A program made the position numbers and the translations under genes. Below are positions 26,391-33,431 of a stretch of 37,851 bases of DNA, piece after piece. Each line of letters starts with the position of its first letter. The first letter of the stretch is position 1. The stretch spans positions 1 to 37,851 of the forward strand of contig SCSP01000049.1 in assembly GCA_004297845.1 (NCBI GenBank), in the 5' to 3' direction. The stretch comes from Bacteroidota bacterium (GTDB taxonomy: Bacteria > Bacteroidota > Bacteroidia > Palsa-948). Below the pieces are notes generated by a model that worked only from the letters and a program-made list of their open reading frames with translations, was not told the DNA's origin and made no database searches.

Positions 26391-28202
26391 TTACCTCCTG
26401 ATTATCTCGAATTTCTCTCTATCCCCTATGGTTTCTCCAAGTGCAAAGAGCTGCGATGATCTTTCGTCCACACTCAGATATTTGCCATTTGCCGCTTTAA
26501 AGGCTGCGTAATTGCTGTCGAGTTGTTCCAAAGAAAATGTTTCCCAATTCCCGATGTTATTTCTGGAAGCCGTAACTTGGCTCTGCAGGTTCAGTTCAGC
26601 ACAGAAAAACTGACCGTTGGCTGCCCGGACGGCACATTCGTTTTTTTCGAATAACAGCAGCGTGAATGTTTCCCATCCCAATGCAGTATCACGGTTAGCA
26701 ATAACAATATTGTTTGCTGCCTCATCCGCGCAAACATATTTCCCGTTTGCAGCTTTCAACTGTATGGTCTTTCTGCTTACTTCTGTTCTGTTATAAGCTT
26801 GCCAGGCCTTGTTATCAATGCCTGTATTAGCTGAACCTGCCGCTTCGCAATCATTCCCCTTTCCCGCTTCATCGTAATTCGGATAGCTCACCATGTTGTC
26901 GAAGTCTTTCACCTGGGCCATCTTTCCGAATTGTTTAAAGTACAGTTCCTTTGTCATTCCGTCATAGTGGAGCGAATGAATCTCAAACTGGTATATTTGG
27001 AAAATATTCAGCCAGATGAAAAAAACTGCGACTAAATAAAATGGCAGATTAAAATACCATTTCTTCTCCGACAGGAATTTTATGAATGAAGCGAAAGGAA
27101 TTGCCAGCAATCCATAGCTTTCAATGAAACTTCTCTGTCCGTGTGTGCCTCCGTACCACCAGCACCACCAGGAAAAAATAATGTAGATATTAACTGCCAT
27201 AAAAACCAGAATCGGCAATCGGAATTTTTTGAGATCGCCTTTCAGAAAAAATATTCCCGCCAATGCAAATGCCATCATTGGCGTGTAAACTAACCAGCCT
27301 TTCCTCCAACTGAACAGGCCTTCCAGTATCCGGGGATGGGAAAAGAAAAATCCCTCATCACCGTAGGGATAAGCCAGAAAATGCCCGGTGGCTGTTTTCC
27401 AGTAAATGAATTGAGGAATCCACACCAAAAAAACGCAGAAGGAGATCAGGATCATCAGCAGATATTTTTTTAAAAAAAAACGAATGCGTTCCTTCAGACC
27501 GGAAAAAGTGGTTATCCCGTAAAAGATAAAAAACAGTACGATCACTGCATTGGTAGGCCGTATCAGGGAGATAATACCCAGGAGGAATCCGATGGCGAGT
27601 GTATTCAGGAAGGCAGGGCTTTCATGCCACTTCATGGTGCAATAAATAAATAGGCAGAAAACACAAAAACTGTAAATATGGCTCATAGGCGCTGAATGCG
27701 AAGCATAACAAAGCATGTTGGTTCCCAGTCCGATCAGCAGAATGACAACTGCAATAATTCTATCGGAGAAATCAAGTTTCGTCAGGAACTTTCGCAGGAA
27801 GTCCAATCCGATAATGAGATAGAAAATGGTGCTGAGTAAAAGAAATATTTTGTAGGGTTCTGAGAATCCGTCTTCCGGATAATCCGTAACAGAAGCGTAT
27901 GCGTGTGCGGCAAAAAAGAAGGGAGCATAAAAGAAAGCGGTGCCCATGGACATCTTGATGACCTTTCTGCCGTCTTCCGTAAAAACCGGCCAGAACAAAA
28001 ACCGGTTATCACCCAGATGATAATCGCTCTTCTCGAATTTTATGTCATCATAAATAAAATAGGCGGGCAGATATTCGTAGTAGGAATGTACATCCCATTC
28101 GATCACGCGGTCTTCCTTTTCCCAGTTCTTGAGGCTGAAATCAATCAACAGGCAGACAAAAGCAACCACAGAGATTGCGAGAGTGGAGAAAGAGAGCTTC
28201 AT
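26391..28202 (-). CDS. Multi-pass membrane protein fused to a C-terminal fascin-like beta-trefoil
   Basis: A protein of about 603 residues. The N-terminal 440 residues carry around ten membrane helices. An early loop WDVHSYYEYLPAYFIYDD resembles GT-C type membrane glycosyltransferases of Bacteroidota. The last 135 residues (from about 465) form a soluble beta-trefoil with three internal repeats, each starting with a KAANGKY-like motif: QLKAANGKYVCADE, AVRAANGQFFCAEL, AFKAANGKYLSVDE. This matches fascin-like actin-crosslinker/ricin-type trefoils, which bind protein or carbohydrate. A membrane glycosyltransferase with a binding trefoil is an unusual combination. The start could be 28202 or 28214; the latter ATG directly touches the flanking CACAGATT repeat. 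The gene has no promoter of its own outside that cassette. Confidence 0.75.
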   Translation of the reverse strand: MKLSFSTLAISVVAFVCLLIDFSLKNWEKEDRVIEWDVHSYYEYLPAYFIYDDIKFEKSDYHLGDNRFLFWPVFTEDGRKVIKMSMGTAFFYAPFFFAAHAYASVTDYPEDGFSEPYKIFLLLSTIFYLIIGLDFLRKFLTKLDFSDRIIAVVILLIGLGTNMLCYASHSAPMSHIYSFCVFCLFIYCTMKWHESPAFLNTLAIGFLLGIISLIRPTNAVIVLFFIFYGITTFSGLKERIRFFLKKYLLMILISFCVFLVWIPQFIYWKTATGHFLAYPYGDEGFFFSHPRILEGLFSWRKGWLVYTPMMAFALAGIFFLKGDLKKFRLPILVFMAVNIYIIFSWWCWWYGGTHGQRSFIESYGLLAIPFASFIKFLSEKKWYFNLPFYLVAVFFIWLNIFQIYQFEIHSLHYDGMTKELYFKQFGKMAQVKDFDNMVSYPNYDEAGKGNDCEAAGSANTGIDNKAWQAYNRTEVSRKTIQLKAANGKYVCADEAANNIVIANRDTALGWETFTLLLFEKNECAVRAANGQFFCAELNLQSQVTASRNNIGNWETFSLEQLDSNYAAFKAANGKYLSVDERSSQLFALGETIGDREKFEIIRR

Positions 28203-28214
28203 AGGGAAAGTCAT

Positions 28215-28336
28215 GCCACAGATTCACAGATTATTTTAAGCAGTCAATTAATACAAACAGCAAATTAAACAGATTAATGTTATGGCCGGCAAGCCGGCTG
28301 AATTTGGTTGTTTGTATTAATCTGTGAATCTGTGGC
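28215..28336. repeat. Left CACAGATT inverted-repeat element
   Basis: The outer 19-nt arms (28215-28233 and 28318-28336) are perfect reverse complements built from the octamer CACAGATT twice. A second inverted pair ATTAATACAAACA (28247-28259)/TGTTTGTATTAAT (28309-28321) and a small GCCGG-caag-CCGGC hairpin (28285-28298) lie inside. Confidence 0.85.
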
Positions 28337-28356
28337 GGTTAATGGCTGTTAAATAA

Positions 28357-28743
28357 TTATAAAATAACTCTTTTTGATACTAGCGAGTTCTCTCCAAAAT
28401 TGATGATTAATCCTAAAGGACACTTGGAAATTCCTAAATAATTAATTACCCAACTATAATGCTCATCCACTATTCCTTTCTGGGATTTTACTTCCAGTAT
28501 AATTTTGTCGAATACTACAAAATCTGCAAAAAAATGATGAGACAGAATTTTTCCTTTATAGTCCACTTCGTACTTTTTTTCACGTGTATAGGGGATGTGC
28601 TTAAGTTGAAATTCGTATTCGATCGCGTCTTTATAAACAATTTCCGATAGGCCTTTTCCTAAAATGCGGTGAACTTCCATGCATATTCCAATGATCTGAT
28701 AACTTTCTTTTTGTAATGGATATTCCTTTTCTGAATATTGCAT
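28357..28743 (-). CDS. GxxExxY protein, PD-(D/E)xK nuclease-like
   Basis: A 128-residue protein of the GxxExxY family (known to me as PDDEXK_3). The defining motif GLSEIVY is at residues 31-37. The nuclease-fold core is visible: ADFVVFD (Asp74) followed by ILEVKSQ (Glu84, Lys86), the D...ExK arrangement. NYLGISKCPLGLIINFG is the usual C-terminal signature. The biochemical role of this family is not established. The ATG at 28743 is chosen; an in-frame GTG six codons earlier lies inside the flanking repeat. The gene sits between two CACAGATT inverted-repeat elements, and is codirectional with the ABC gene upstream and the membrane protein gene downstream. A role linked to the repeats, such as recognising or processing hairpins, is inference. 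Confidence 0.88.
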   Translation of the reverse strand: MQYSEKEYPLQKESYQIIGICMEVHRILGKGLSEIVYKDAIEYEFQLKHIPYTREKKYEVDYKGKILSHHFFADFVVFDKIILEVKSQKGIVDEHYSWVINYLGISKCPLGLIINFGENSLVSKRVIL

Positions 28744-28756
28744 GACTAAAAATAAC

Positions 28757-28850
28757 GCCACAAATTTACAGATTAGCAGCCAGAGAAAATCTGTGTAATA
28801 GTGGTTGGCTGTTAATTGGGCTATTTGTGTTCAATCTGTGAATCTGTGGC
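28757..28850. repeat. Right CACAGATT inverted-repeat element
   Basis: The arms at 28757-28775 and 28832-28850 are reverse complements apart from a few positions. They are near-copies of the arms of the left element. Both elements also contain TGGCTGTTAA (28806-28815 here, 28343-28352 just beyond the left arms). This one also lies just after the ABC gene and could end its message. Confidence 0.8.
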
Positions 28851-28856
28851 AGTCTC

Positions 28857-30656
28857 TTATTGTGCTACATTTTCTTTTGTCTCGATCCTTGTCTTAATAC
28901 CATCCAGCTCCCCCTTAGGAATGGCGCTGATAAGTTTTTGAGTGTATCCGGTCTGGGGATTGTTATAAATAGAATCGGCCTCTCCCATTTCCACAATTTT
29001 TCCTCCCTGCATCACGATCATGCGGTCACTCATGAACTTTACAACGGAAAGATCGTGTGATATAAAAATATAGGTAAACTTGAATTCCTTTTGCAGATGC
29101 CTCAGCAGGTTGAGTACCTGCGCCTGTATAGATACATCCAGTGCGGAAACCGATTCATCGCAGATGATAAACTCGGGATTAAGCGCGAGCGCACGGGCAA
29201 TGCAGATGCGCTGCCTTTGACCTCCGGAAAATTCATGGGGATAACGGTAGAAATGTTCTTCTGCCATGTTTACTTTATGAAGCAACTCAATGGCTTTATC
29301 TTTCCTGAACTTGTCGTTTTCGTGCAATTTGTGAACGCGCATAGGTTCCATCAAAGCTTCTCCCACCGTGATACGCGGGTTAAGTGAAGAGTACGGATCC
29401 TGAAAAATTATCTGCATGTTCTTACGCAACGGGCGCATCTCACCTGCTGAAAGATTGCGGATGTTTGTTCCTTTGTAAATTATTTCACCGCCTGTAGGCT
29501 CTATCAGTCTGAGTATGGTTCTTCCCAGCGTAGTCTTGCCGCAACCCGACTCTCCCACCAGTCCCAGGGTTTCTCCGGGGTAAACATCAAACGAAACATC
29601 ATCCACTGCTTTATTAAAATGTTTTGAACTGCCGAACAATCCGGTGTGAATGGGGAAATATGTTTTGAGGTTCCTTACACTTAAGAGGGGTCCTGTGCTG
29701 TAAATTTCTTTATGCCTTACTTCCCGTTCTTTGGGAGATACGATCAGTTTCGTTGTTATCTGCTCAATGGTATACGGGTTTTGAGTAAGTGTTCCGTCTT
29801 CGCGGGTAATCATAAAATCGGAGATCGTAGGGAGCCAATGATAACGCTTGCTCAGCGGAGGGCGGCAGGCAAGCAGGCCTTTTGTGTAGGGATGCTGTGG
29901 ATTAGCAAATATTTTCCATGCGCTGCCCTCTTCCACAATTTTTCCTTTATACATCACGATCACGCGGTCGGCCAGCTCAGCTATAACGCCCAGATCATGG
30001 GTGATAAAAACAATAGACATTCCTCTTTCTCTCTGAAGTTTTTGCAGCAGCTTCAGAATGGTGTCCTGCACAGTAACATCCAATGCGGTAGTGGGTTCGT
30101 CCGCAATCAAAATAGAAGGATTGCAAGAGATTGCCATCGCTATCATTACGCGCTGTCTTTGTCCGCCCGAAAGTTGGTGCGGAAAAGTATCCATCATCTG
30201 CTCCGGGCGGGGCAGTTGCACTTCTTTGAAAAGCTCTACTGTTTTCTGCTTAGCCGATTTAGGGGTACATTTCTGATGAAGCAGAATGGCTTCCATCACC
30301 TGATCTCCGCAGGCATAGACCGGATTCAGCGAGGTCATGGGCTCCTGGAAGATCATGGCAATGTCATTTCCGCGAAAAAGGCGTATCTCGTCTTCGCTGA
30401 GTTTCAGCAGGTCTACCTGACCGAATTTTTTACTGTGGTAAATGATCTCCCCATCCGATATCCTGCCTGGAGGGTTTTTCACCAGGCGCATGATGGAAAG
30501 GGAGGTTACGGATTTTCCGGTGCCGGATTCTCCCACAATACCTAATGTCTCGCCCTTGTGTAAATTGAAACTGATTCCGTTCACCGCGCGGATGGTTTCC
30601 TCTTCGGTTCGGAATTCAGTAATCAGATTTTTTACTTCGAGGAGCCGTGGACCCAT
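28857..30656 (-). CDS. Fused two-domain ABC transporter ATP-binding protein, di/oligopeptide type
   Basis: A 599-residue protein joining two ABC ATPases of the DppD/DppF (OppD/OppF) type, which power a peptide-family importer at the inner membrane. Domain 1 has Walker A GESGTGKS (42-49), signature LSGGQRQR (about 164-171) and Walker [12 protein letters not shown]. Domain 2 has Walker [10 protein letters not shown] (about 364-372), signature FSGGQRQR and Walker [13 protein letters not shown], where the usual EPVSALD reads ESVSALD. The linker [16 protein letters not shown] in the first half is the oligopeptide-family tail. No permease or binding protein lies in the window, so the membrane partner must be elsewhere. 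The ATG at 30656 gives the conventional start ([11 protein letters not shown]). Confidence 0.92.
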   Translation of the reverse strand: MGPRLLEVKNLITEFRTEEETIRAVNGISFNLHKGETLGIVGESGTGKSVTSLSIMRLVKNPPGRISDGEIIYHSKKFGQVDLLKLSEDEIRLFRGNDIAMIFQEPMTSLNPVYACGDQVMEAILLHQKCTPKSAKQKTVELFKEVQLPRPEQMMDTFPHQLSGGQRQRVMIAMAISCNPSILIADEPTTALDVTVQDTILKLLQKLQRERGMSIVFITHDLGVIAELADRVIVMYKGKIVEEGSAWKIFANPQHPYTKGLLACRPPLSKRYHWLPTISDFMITREDGTLTQNPYTIEQITTKLIVSPKEREVRHKEIYSTGPLLSVRNLKTYFPIHTGLFGSSKHFNKAVDDVSFDVYPGETLGLVGESGCGKTTLGRTILRLIEPTGGEIIYKGTNIRNLSAGEMRPLRKNMQIIFQDPYSSLNPRITVGEALMEPMRVHKLHENDKFRKDKAIELLHKVNMAEEHFYRYPHEFSGGQRQRICIARALALNPEFIICDESVSALDVSIQAQVLNLLRHLQKEFKFTYIFISHDLSVVKFMSDRMIVMQGGKIVEMGEADSIYNNPQTGYTQKLISAIPKGELDGIKTRIETKENVAQ

Positions 30657-30697
30657 ATATGAGAATGAAAGCTAAAAATACGATTTTTAGGGTTACG

Positions 30698-30786
30698 GAT
30701 TGCAAGTTGCAGATTACAGATTTTTGGTGATGGAATTTAAAAACTGCCGTTTAATTTGAAATCTGCAACTTGTAATCTGCAATTCT
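30698..30786. repeat. Hairpin of permuted heptamer words between the ABC gene and atpG
   Basis: The left arm words (7 nt, from 30698) are gattgca, agttgca, gattaca, gattttt. The right arm (30759-30786) reads aaatctg, caacttg, taatctg, caattct. The reverse complement of the right arm holds the same words as the left with two of them swapped in order. Confidence 0.7.
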
Positions 30787-30797
30787 TTTTATCTTCG
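30770..30797 (+). promoter_or_regulatory. Possible promoter for atpG
   Basis: TTG at 30770-30772 is followed after 17 nt by TATCTTCG (30790-30797), a one-mismatch TAnnTTTG. It would start transcription near 30804, placing the following heptamer array in the atpG leader. Confidence 0.45.
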
Positions 30798-30836
30798 TAT
30801 CGCATTAAAAAAATCTCATATCGCACTTCGTAAATC
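30795..30836. repeat. Six-word heptamer array in the atpG leader
   Basis: Six phased 7-nt words run without gap: tcgtatc, gcattaa, aaaaatc, tcatatc, gcacttc, gtaaatc. Most end in TC. The array lies 12 bp before the atpG start. Confidence 0.6.
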
Positions 30837-30848
30837 ACATGTTGAATT

Positions 30849-31733
30849 ATGCCTAGTTTAAAAGAAGTCCGCAACAGGATCACCTCCACCATCTCCACGC
30901 AGCAGATTACCAGCGCCATGAAAATGGTGAGTGCGGCTAAATTGCGCAGGGCGCAGGATGCCATCATCCAGCTTCGCCCCTATGCTGGAAAGCTGAAAGA
31001 TATCCTGAGCAATATAACATCTTCGGCTGATTCTTCTTCGGGCGGGGATTTTGCCAAAAAAAAGCCGGTGAAAAATGTGTTGCTTGTTGTCATCACTTCC
31101 AACCGTGGATTGTGCGGTGCATTCAATTCAAATGTTATCAAGCTTGCATCAAGGACTGTCCGTGAAAAATACGCAGAGCAGAAAAAAGCAGGCAATGTAC
31201 AGGTGCTTGCCATCGGGAAAAAAGCGGCAGACTTTTTTCGGAAAGCGAATTATAAAATATTCTCCAACAACAGCGAATTATTGAACGGCTTGAACTACGA
31301 AAATACTTCGGTTGTTGCCGAAACCATCATGAAAAAATTTGCAATCGGAGAGTTTGATGCAGTGGAACTTTTCTACAACCAGTTCAAAAATGCGGCTTCT
31401 CAGAATCTGACATCTGAACAGTATCTTCCTGTGGCTGCGCCCGCACAAGATAAAAATGCGAAAAAAACTACGATCGATTATATATACGAACCTGACAAAG
31501 AAGAAATTGTAAAAGAACTCATCCCGAAAGCGCTCAGGATACAGCTGTACAAAGCCCTGCTGGATTCATATGCTGCCGAGCACGGTGCGCGCATGACCTC
31601 CATGCACAAGGCCACAGACAACGCCAACGAAATTCTGCGTGACCTGCGCCTCACTTACAACAAAGCACGCCAGGCAACCATCACAAAAGAAATTTTGGAG
31701 ATTGTGGGAGGAGCGGAAGCTTTAAAAAATTAA
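30849..31733 (+). CDS. atpG: ATP synthase F1 gamma subunit
   Basis: The central rotor shaft of F1F0 ATP synthase, coupling proton flow to the alpha/beta hexamer. The 294-residue length is typical. The N-terminal helix SLKEVRNRITSTISTQQITSAMKMVSAAKLRRAQ is the conserved long coiled-coil half, and the C-terminal helix HGARMTSMHKATDNANEIL...LTYNKARQATITKEILEIVGGAEAL is the conserved other half. The middle domain (VLLVVITSNRGLCGAFNSNV) is intact. No other ATP synthase gene is adjacent: the upstream gene is a divergent ABC ATPase and the downstream gene a convergent TonB-like protein. The upstream leader contains heptamer repeats, and a heptamer hairpin begins at its stop codon. Confidence 0.96.
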   Translation: MPSLKEVRNRITSTISTQQITSAMKMVSAAKLRRAQDAIIQLRPYAGKLKDILSNITSSADSSSGGDFAKKKPVKNVLLVVITSNRGLCGAFNSNVIKLASRTVREKYAEQKKAGNVQVLAIGKKAADFFRKANYKIFSNNSELLNGLNYENTSVVAETIMKKFAIGEFDAVELFYNQFKNAASQNLTSEQYLPVAAPAQDKNAKKTTIDYIYEPDKEEIVKELIPKALRIQLYKALLDSYAAEHGARMTSMHKATDNANEILRDLRLTYNKARQATITKEILEIVGGAEALKN

Positions 31734-31812
31734 GAAGTAAGATTTTAGAAGTGAGAAGTAAATACAAGCTATGGTTTTACTGCTAAAATCTAACTTTTGA
31801 CTTCTCACTTTT
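31733..31812. repeat. Heptamer-word hairpin filling the atpG convergent junction
   Basis: The left array (31733-31760) is agaagta, agatttt, agaagtg, agaagta. The right array (31785-31812) is aaaatct, aactttt, gacttct, cactttt. Its reverse complement reads aaaagtg, agaagtc, aaaagtt, agatttt, so the two arms share words. It occupies the whole gap between two stop codons and may work as a bidirectional terminator. Confidence 0.75.
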
Positions 31813-31813
31813 C

Positions 31814-32239
31814 TTAATGGGCTTTCACTGGAAAATCCATCATCAGATTCATTTTCACTTTCATACCCATCTGAATGGCGGGAGCGAATTTTAATTGCCC
31901 TACAAGTTTTTTAACCCCATCCCCCGTTCCATAGCCTAAATCGCTGATGATGTTCACATTCTTGACTGTGCTATCGGGCATCACATCAAAGCTGAGCGAG
32001 ACATTTCCTTCAATGTATTTCTGTTTAGCCTCTTCGGAATATTTCACGTTATACATTATATACATATAAAGCGCCTGGTCGCCTTTGGGATAAAAGGCAT
32101 CCTGCGTGCTTACCTCCATGTTCTGCTTGTCGGGAGGAGGTATATTTTGGGCAGAAGCCTCTCCCGCGGTCCCTCTCAAAAAGAGAGGGGAGAAAAATAA
32201 AATCAATGTCGAAAAGGTAATGATGCGTTTGGATTTCAT
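31814..32239 (-). CDS. Secreted protein with a TonB C-terminal-like domain
   Basis: A 141-residue protein. After a signal peptide (about 1-30) it has a domain (about 55-138) resembling the C-terminal domain of TonB: GDQALYMYIMYNVKYSEEAKQKYIEGNVSLSFDVMPD, then VKNVNIISDLGYGTGDGVKKLV. It lacks an N-terminal membrane anchor of the usual TonB type and any proline-rich linker. It may be a secreted TonB-like domain protein, and an energy-transducing role is doubtful. Its signal peptide (FFSPLFLRGTAGEASA) is encoded partly by a perfect hairpin repeat. I chose the ATG at 32239; the frame is open upstream but enters purN. It is separated from purN by one base and probably cotranscribed. Confidence 0.75.
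   Translation of the reverse strand: MKSKRIITFSTLILFFSPLFLRGTAGEASAQNIPPPDKQNMEVSTQDAFYPKGDQALYMYIMYNVKYSEEAKQKYIEGNVSLSFDVMPDSTVKNVNIISDLGYGTGDGVKKLVGQLKFAPAIQMGMKVKMNLMMDFPVKAH
32171..32189 (-). repeat. CCCTCTC/GAGAGGG hairpin inside the TonB-like signal peptide
   Basis: A perfect 7-bp stem CCCTCTC (32171-32177)/GAGAGGG (32183-32189) with a 5-nt A loop encodes SPLFLR. The core matches the repeats in the GNAT and GT-C/TPR genes. Confidence 0.75.
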
Positions 32240-32240
32240 G

Positions 32241-32834
32241 TTATCTGGATTTATCCCCTCCCCTTTGGGGGACGGGGGCCAATATTTCTGCAATTGTCTT
32301 CGGATACCACTCATATTCTAACGCCTGCACTTTTTGTGCCAGCATTTCAGGAGTATCGCCCTTTTGAATATCACATTTTTTCTGTAGAATGATCTTGCCC
32401 TCATCATAACGCTCGTTCAGATAATGAATGGTGATACCGCTTTTCTTTTCGTCTGCTTCGATCACTGCTTTATGGACGTTTATCCCGTACATACCCCTCC
32501 CCCCAAATTTAGGCAAAAGAGCCGGATGGATGTTTACAATCTTATTCGGAAATGCCTTCAGAATGTTATCCGGAATCTTCCATAAAAATCCTGCACAAAC
32601 GATCAGGTCAACCCGGTCATTCAATAAGCGTTTTATTGTATCCTCCCCACTGTAAAATGTCGTCTTGTTCACTAATAACACTGGAATCCCTTCCTTTTCA
32701 GCACGTTTTATCACGTTTGCTTTGGGATTATTGCAAACAAGCAAGACAATCCCGGCACTAACGCCCTTAAAATGGTCTATAATATGCTGGGCATTCGTCC
32801 CTTCTCCCGATGCAAAGATGGCTATTTGTTTCAT
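32241..32834 (-). CDS. purN: Phosphoribosylglycinamide formyltransferase
   Basis: Transfers a formyl group from 10-formyl-tetrahydrofolate to glycinamide ribonucleotide, step three of purine synthesis. The 197-residue length is normal. FASGEGTN (7-14) is the phosphate-binding loop, and the catalytic residues are Asn101, His103 (NIHPALLP) and Asp144 (RYDEGKIILQ). The tail after AEILAP (about 187 onward: VPQRGGDKSR) is encoded by a palindromic GC-rich repeat and does not look like the normal family ending. The gene is divergent from acpP, the arrangement commonly seen in Bacteroidota (purN-acpP-fabF). It is followed by the TonB-like gene one base after the stop. No clear promoter match is visible upstream. 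Confidence 0.95.
   Translation of the reverse strand: MKQIAIFASGEGTNAQHIIDHFKGVSAGIVLLVCNNPKANVIKRAEKEGIPVLLVNKTTFYSGEDTIKRLLNDRVDLIVCAGFLWKIPDNILKAFPNKIVNIHPALLPKFGGRGMYGINVHKAVIEADEKKSGITIHYLNERYDEGKIILQKKCDIQKGDTPEMLAQKVQALEYEWYPKTIAEILAPVPQRGGDKSR
32255..32280 (-). repeat. GC-rich palindromic repeat forming the PurN C-terminal tail
   Basis: The core CCCC-ttt-GGGG (32260-32270) with flanking C/G runs lies at the end of purN and encodes the last residues (PVPQRGG). It resembles the other GC-rich hairpins in the window, but its sequence is more diverged. Confidence 0.6.
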
Positions 32835-32969
32835 AATTATATAGCTGCAGACTTATCAGAAAACAAAAAAACTATAATCCCCCAACAAAAATGAAAAACG
32901 GACGACTTTTCCACTAAAGTAGCATTTTCCGTAGTTCAGGTATAAGGAGAAATCGGGTGATAAATTTTT

Positions 32970-32999
32970 TTTGTTGTTATAAGGGAACGTATATCTTTG
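32970..32999 (+). promoter_or_regulatory. Bacteroidota-type promoter for the acpP operon
   Basis: TTTG at 32970-32973 is separated by 18 nt from TATCTTTG at 32992-32999, a full match to TAnnTTTG. The expected start near 33006 gives an 80-nt leader containing a strong folded element. Confidence 0.65.
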
Positions 33000-33009
33000 C
33001 GCTCAAACA

Positions 33010-33073
33010 AATCCTGATAGCTGCCTGCCCGTCTGGTCCGTAAGGACTCCTTCGGAGCAGGCCGGTCGGGATT
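33010..33073 (+). promoter_or_regulatory. Structured leader element before acpP
   Basis: Nested pairing: AATCCTG (33010-33016) with CGGGATT (33067-33073), GCCTGC (33023-33028) with GCAGGC (33057-33062), and inside two hairpins, GTCC-gtaa-GGAC (33036-33047) with a GNRA loop and CTCC-ttc-GGAG (33047-33057). The AATCCCG bracket recurs before fabF. It may be a dispersed repeat, a regulatory RNA structure, or both. Confidence 0.5.
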
Positions 33074-33087
33074 CAAAATCTCACAAA

Positions 33088-33333
33088 ATGACAAAAGTAG
33101 CAAACATTGACGGAAAAGTAAAAGCGATTATTGCCGACAAACTCGGAGTAGACGAAAAAGAGATCACTCCACAAGCAAGTTTTACCAATGACCTGGGAGC
33201 GGACTCGCTTGATACCGTGGAACTCATCATGGAGTTTGAAAAGGAATTCAATATTGCCATTCCTGATGAACAGGCTGAAAAAATCAGCACTGTTGGCGAG
33301 GCCATCGAGTATATCAGGAAGAATATCAAATAA
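33088..33333 (+). CDS. acpP: Acyl carrier protein
   Basis: The acyl carrier of fatty acid synthesis, loaded with a phosphopantetheine arm at Ser40 in [15 protein letters not shown]. The 81-residue length and acidic composition are typical. [24 protein letters not shown] is the conserved C-terminal helix pair. It is the first gene of acpP-fabF-tatA, divergent from purN, with a good promoter and a folded leader. Confidence 0.97.
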   Translation: MTKVANIDGKVKAIIADKLGVDEKEITPQASFTNDLGADSLDTVELIMEFEKEFNIAIPDEQAEKISTVGEAIEYIRKNIK

Positions 33334-33356
33334 TAACTATTTCTGAAGTTAATGTT

Positions 33357-33387
33357 AATCCCGGCAAGGCAAAACCTGGTCGGGATT
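33357..33387 (+). promoter_or_regulatory. AATCCCG/CGGGATT hairpin before fabF
   Basis: A perfect 7-bp stem AATCCCG (33357-33363)/CGGGATT (33381-33387) encloses 17 nt with a small AGG/CCT pair. It lies between acpP and fabF and matches the closing stem of the acpP leader. It could modulate the acpP:fabF message ratio or be a dispersed repeat. Confidence 0.5.
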
Positions 33388-33431
33388 GATTTTGTAATTA
33401 GGATTGCACCGAAAAGATTTATCACTAAAAA

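Larger units (their letters stand above)
28215..28850. mobile_element. Candidate GxxExxY cassette bounded by CACAGATT inverted repeats
   Basis: A 636-bp unit carries one gene (GxxExxY nuclease-like) and is bounded by 19-bp inverted repeats: GCCACAGATTCACAGATTA at the left end (28215-28233) and its reverse complement at the right end (28832-28850) with one difference. Inverted internal copies at 28318-28336 and 28757-28775 make each flank a hairpin-like element. It exactly fills the gap between two genes: it begins one base after an ATG and ends 6 bp before a stop codon. There is no transposase. The flanks share only AGTC near both ends, so a target duplication is not convincing. Mobility is inference. 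Confidence 0.5.

Noticed and set aside
28744-28761. GTG start of the GxxExxY gene at 28761
   Set aside because: It lies inside the flanking inverted repeat; the ATG at 28743 fits the family's start.
28205-28860. AGTC near both ends of the GxxExxY cassette as a target-site duplication
   Set aside because: The two copies are not equally spaced from the repeat ends, so four matching bases are not enough.
33010-33073. acpP leader as a known riboswitch class
   Set aside because: The pairing pattern does not match any riboswitch I know; kept only as a structured element or repeat.
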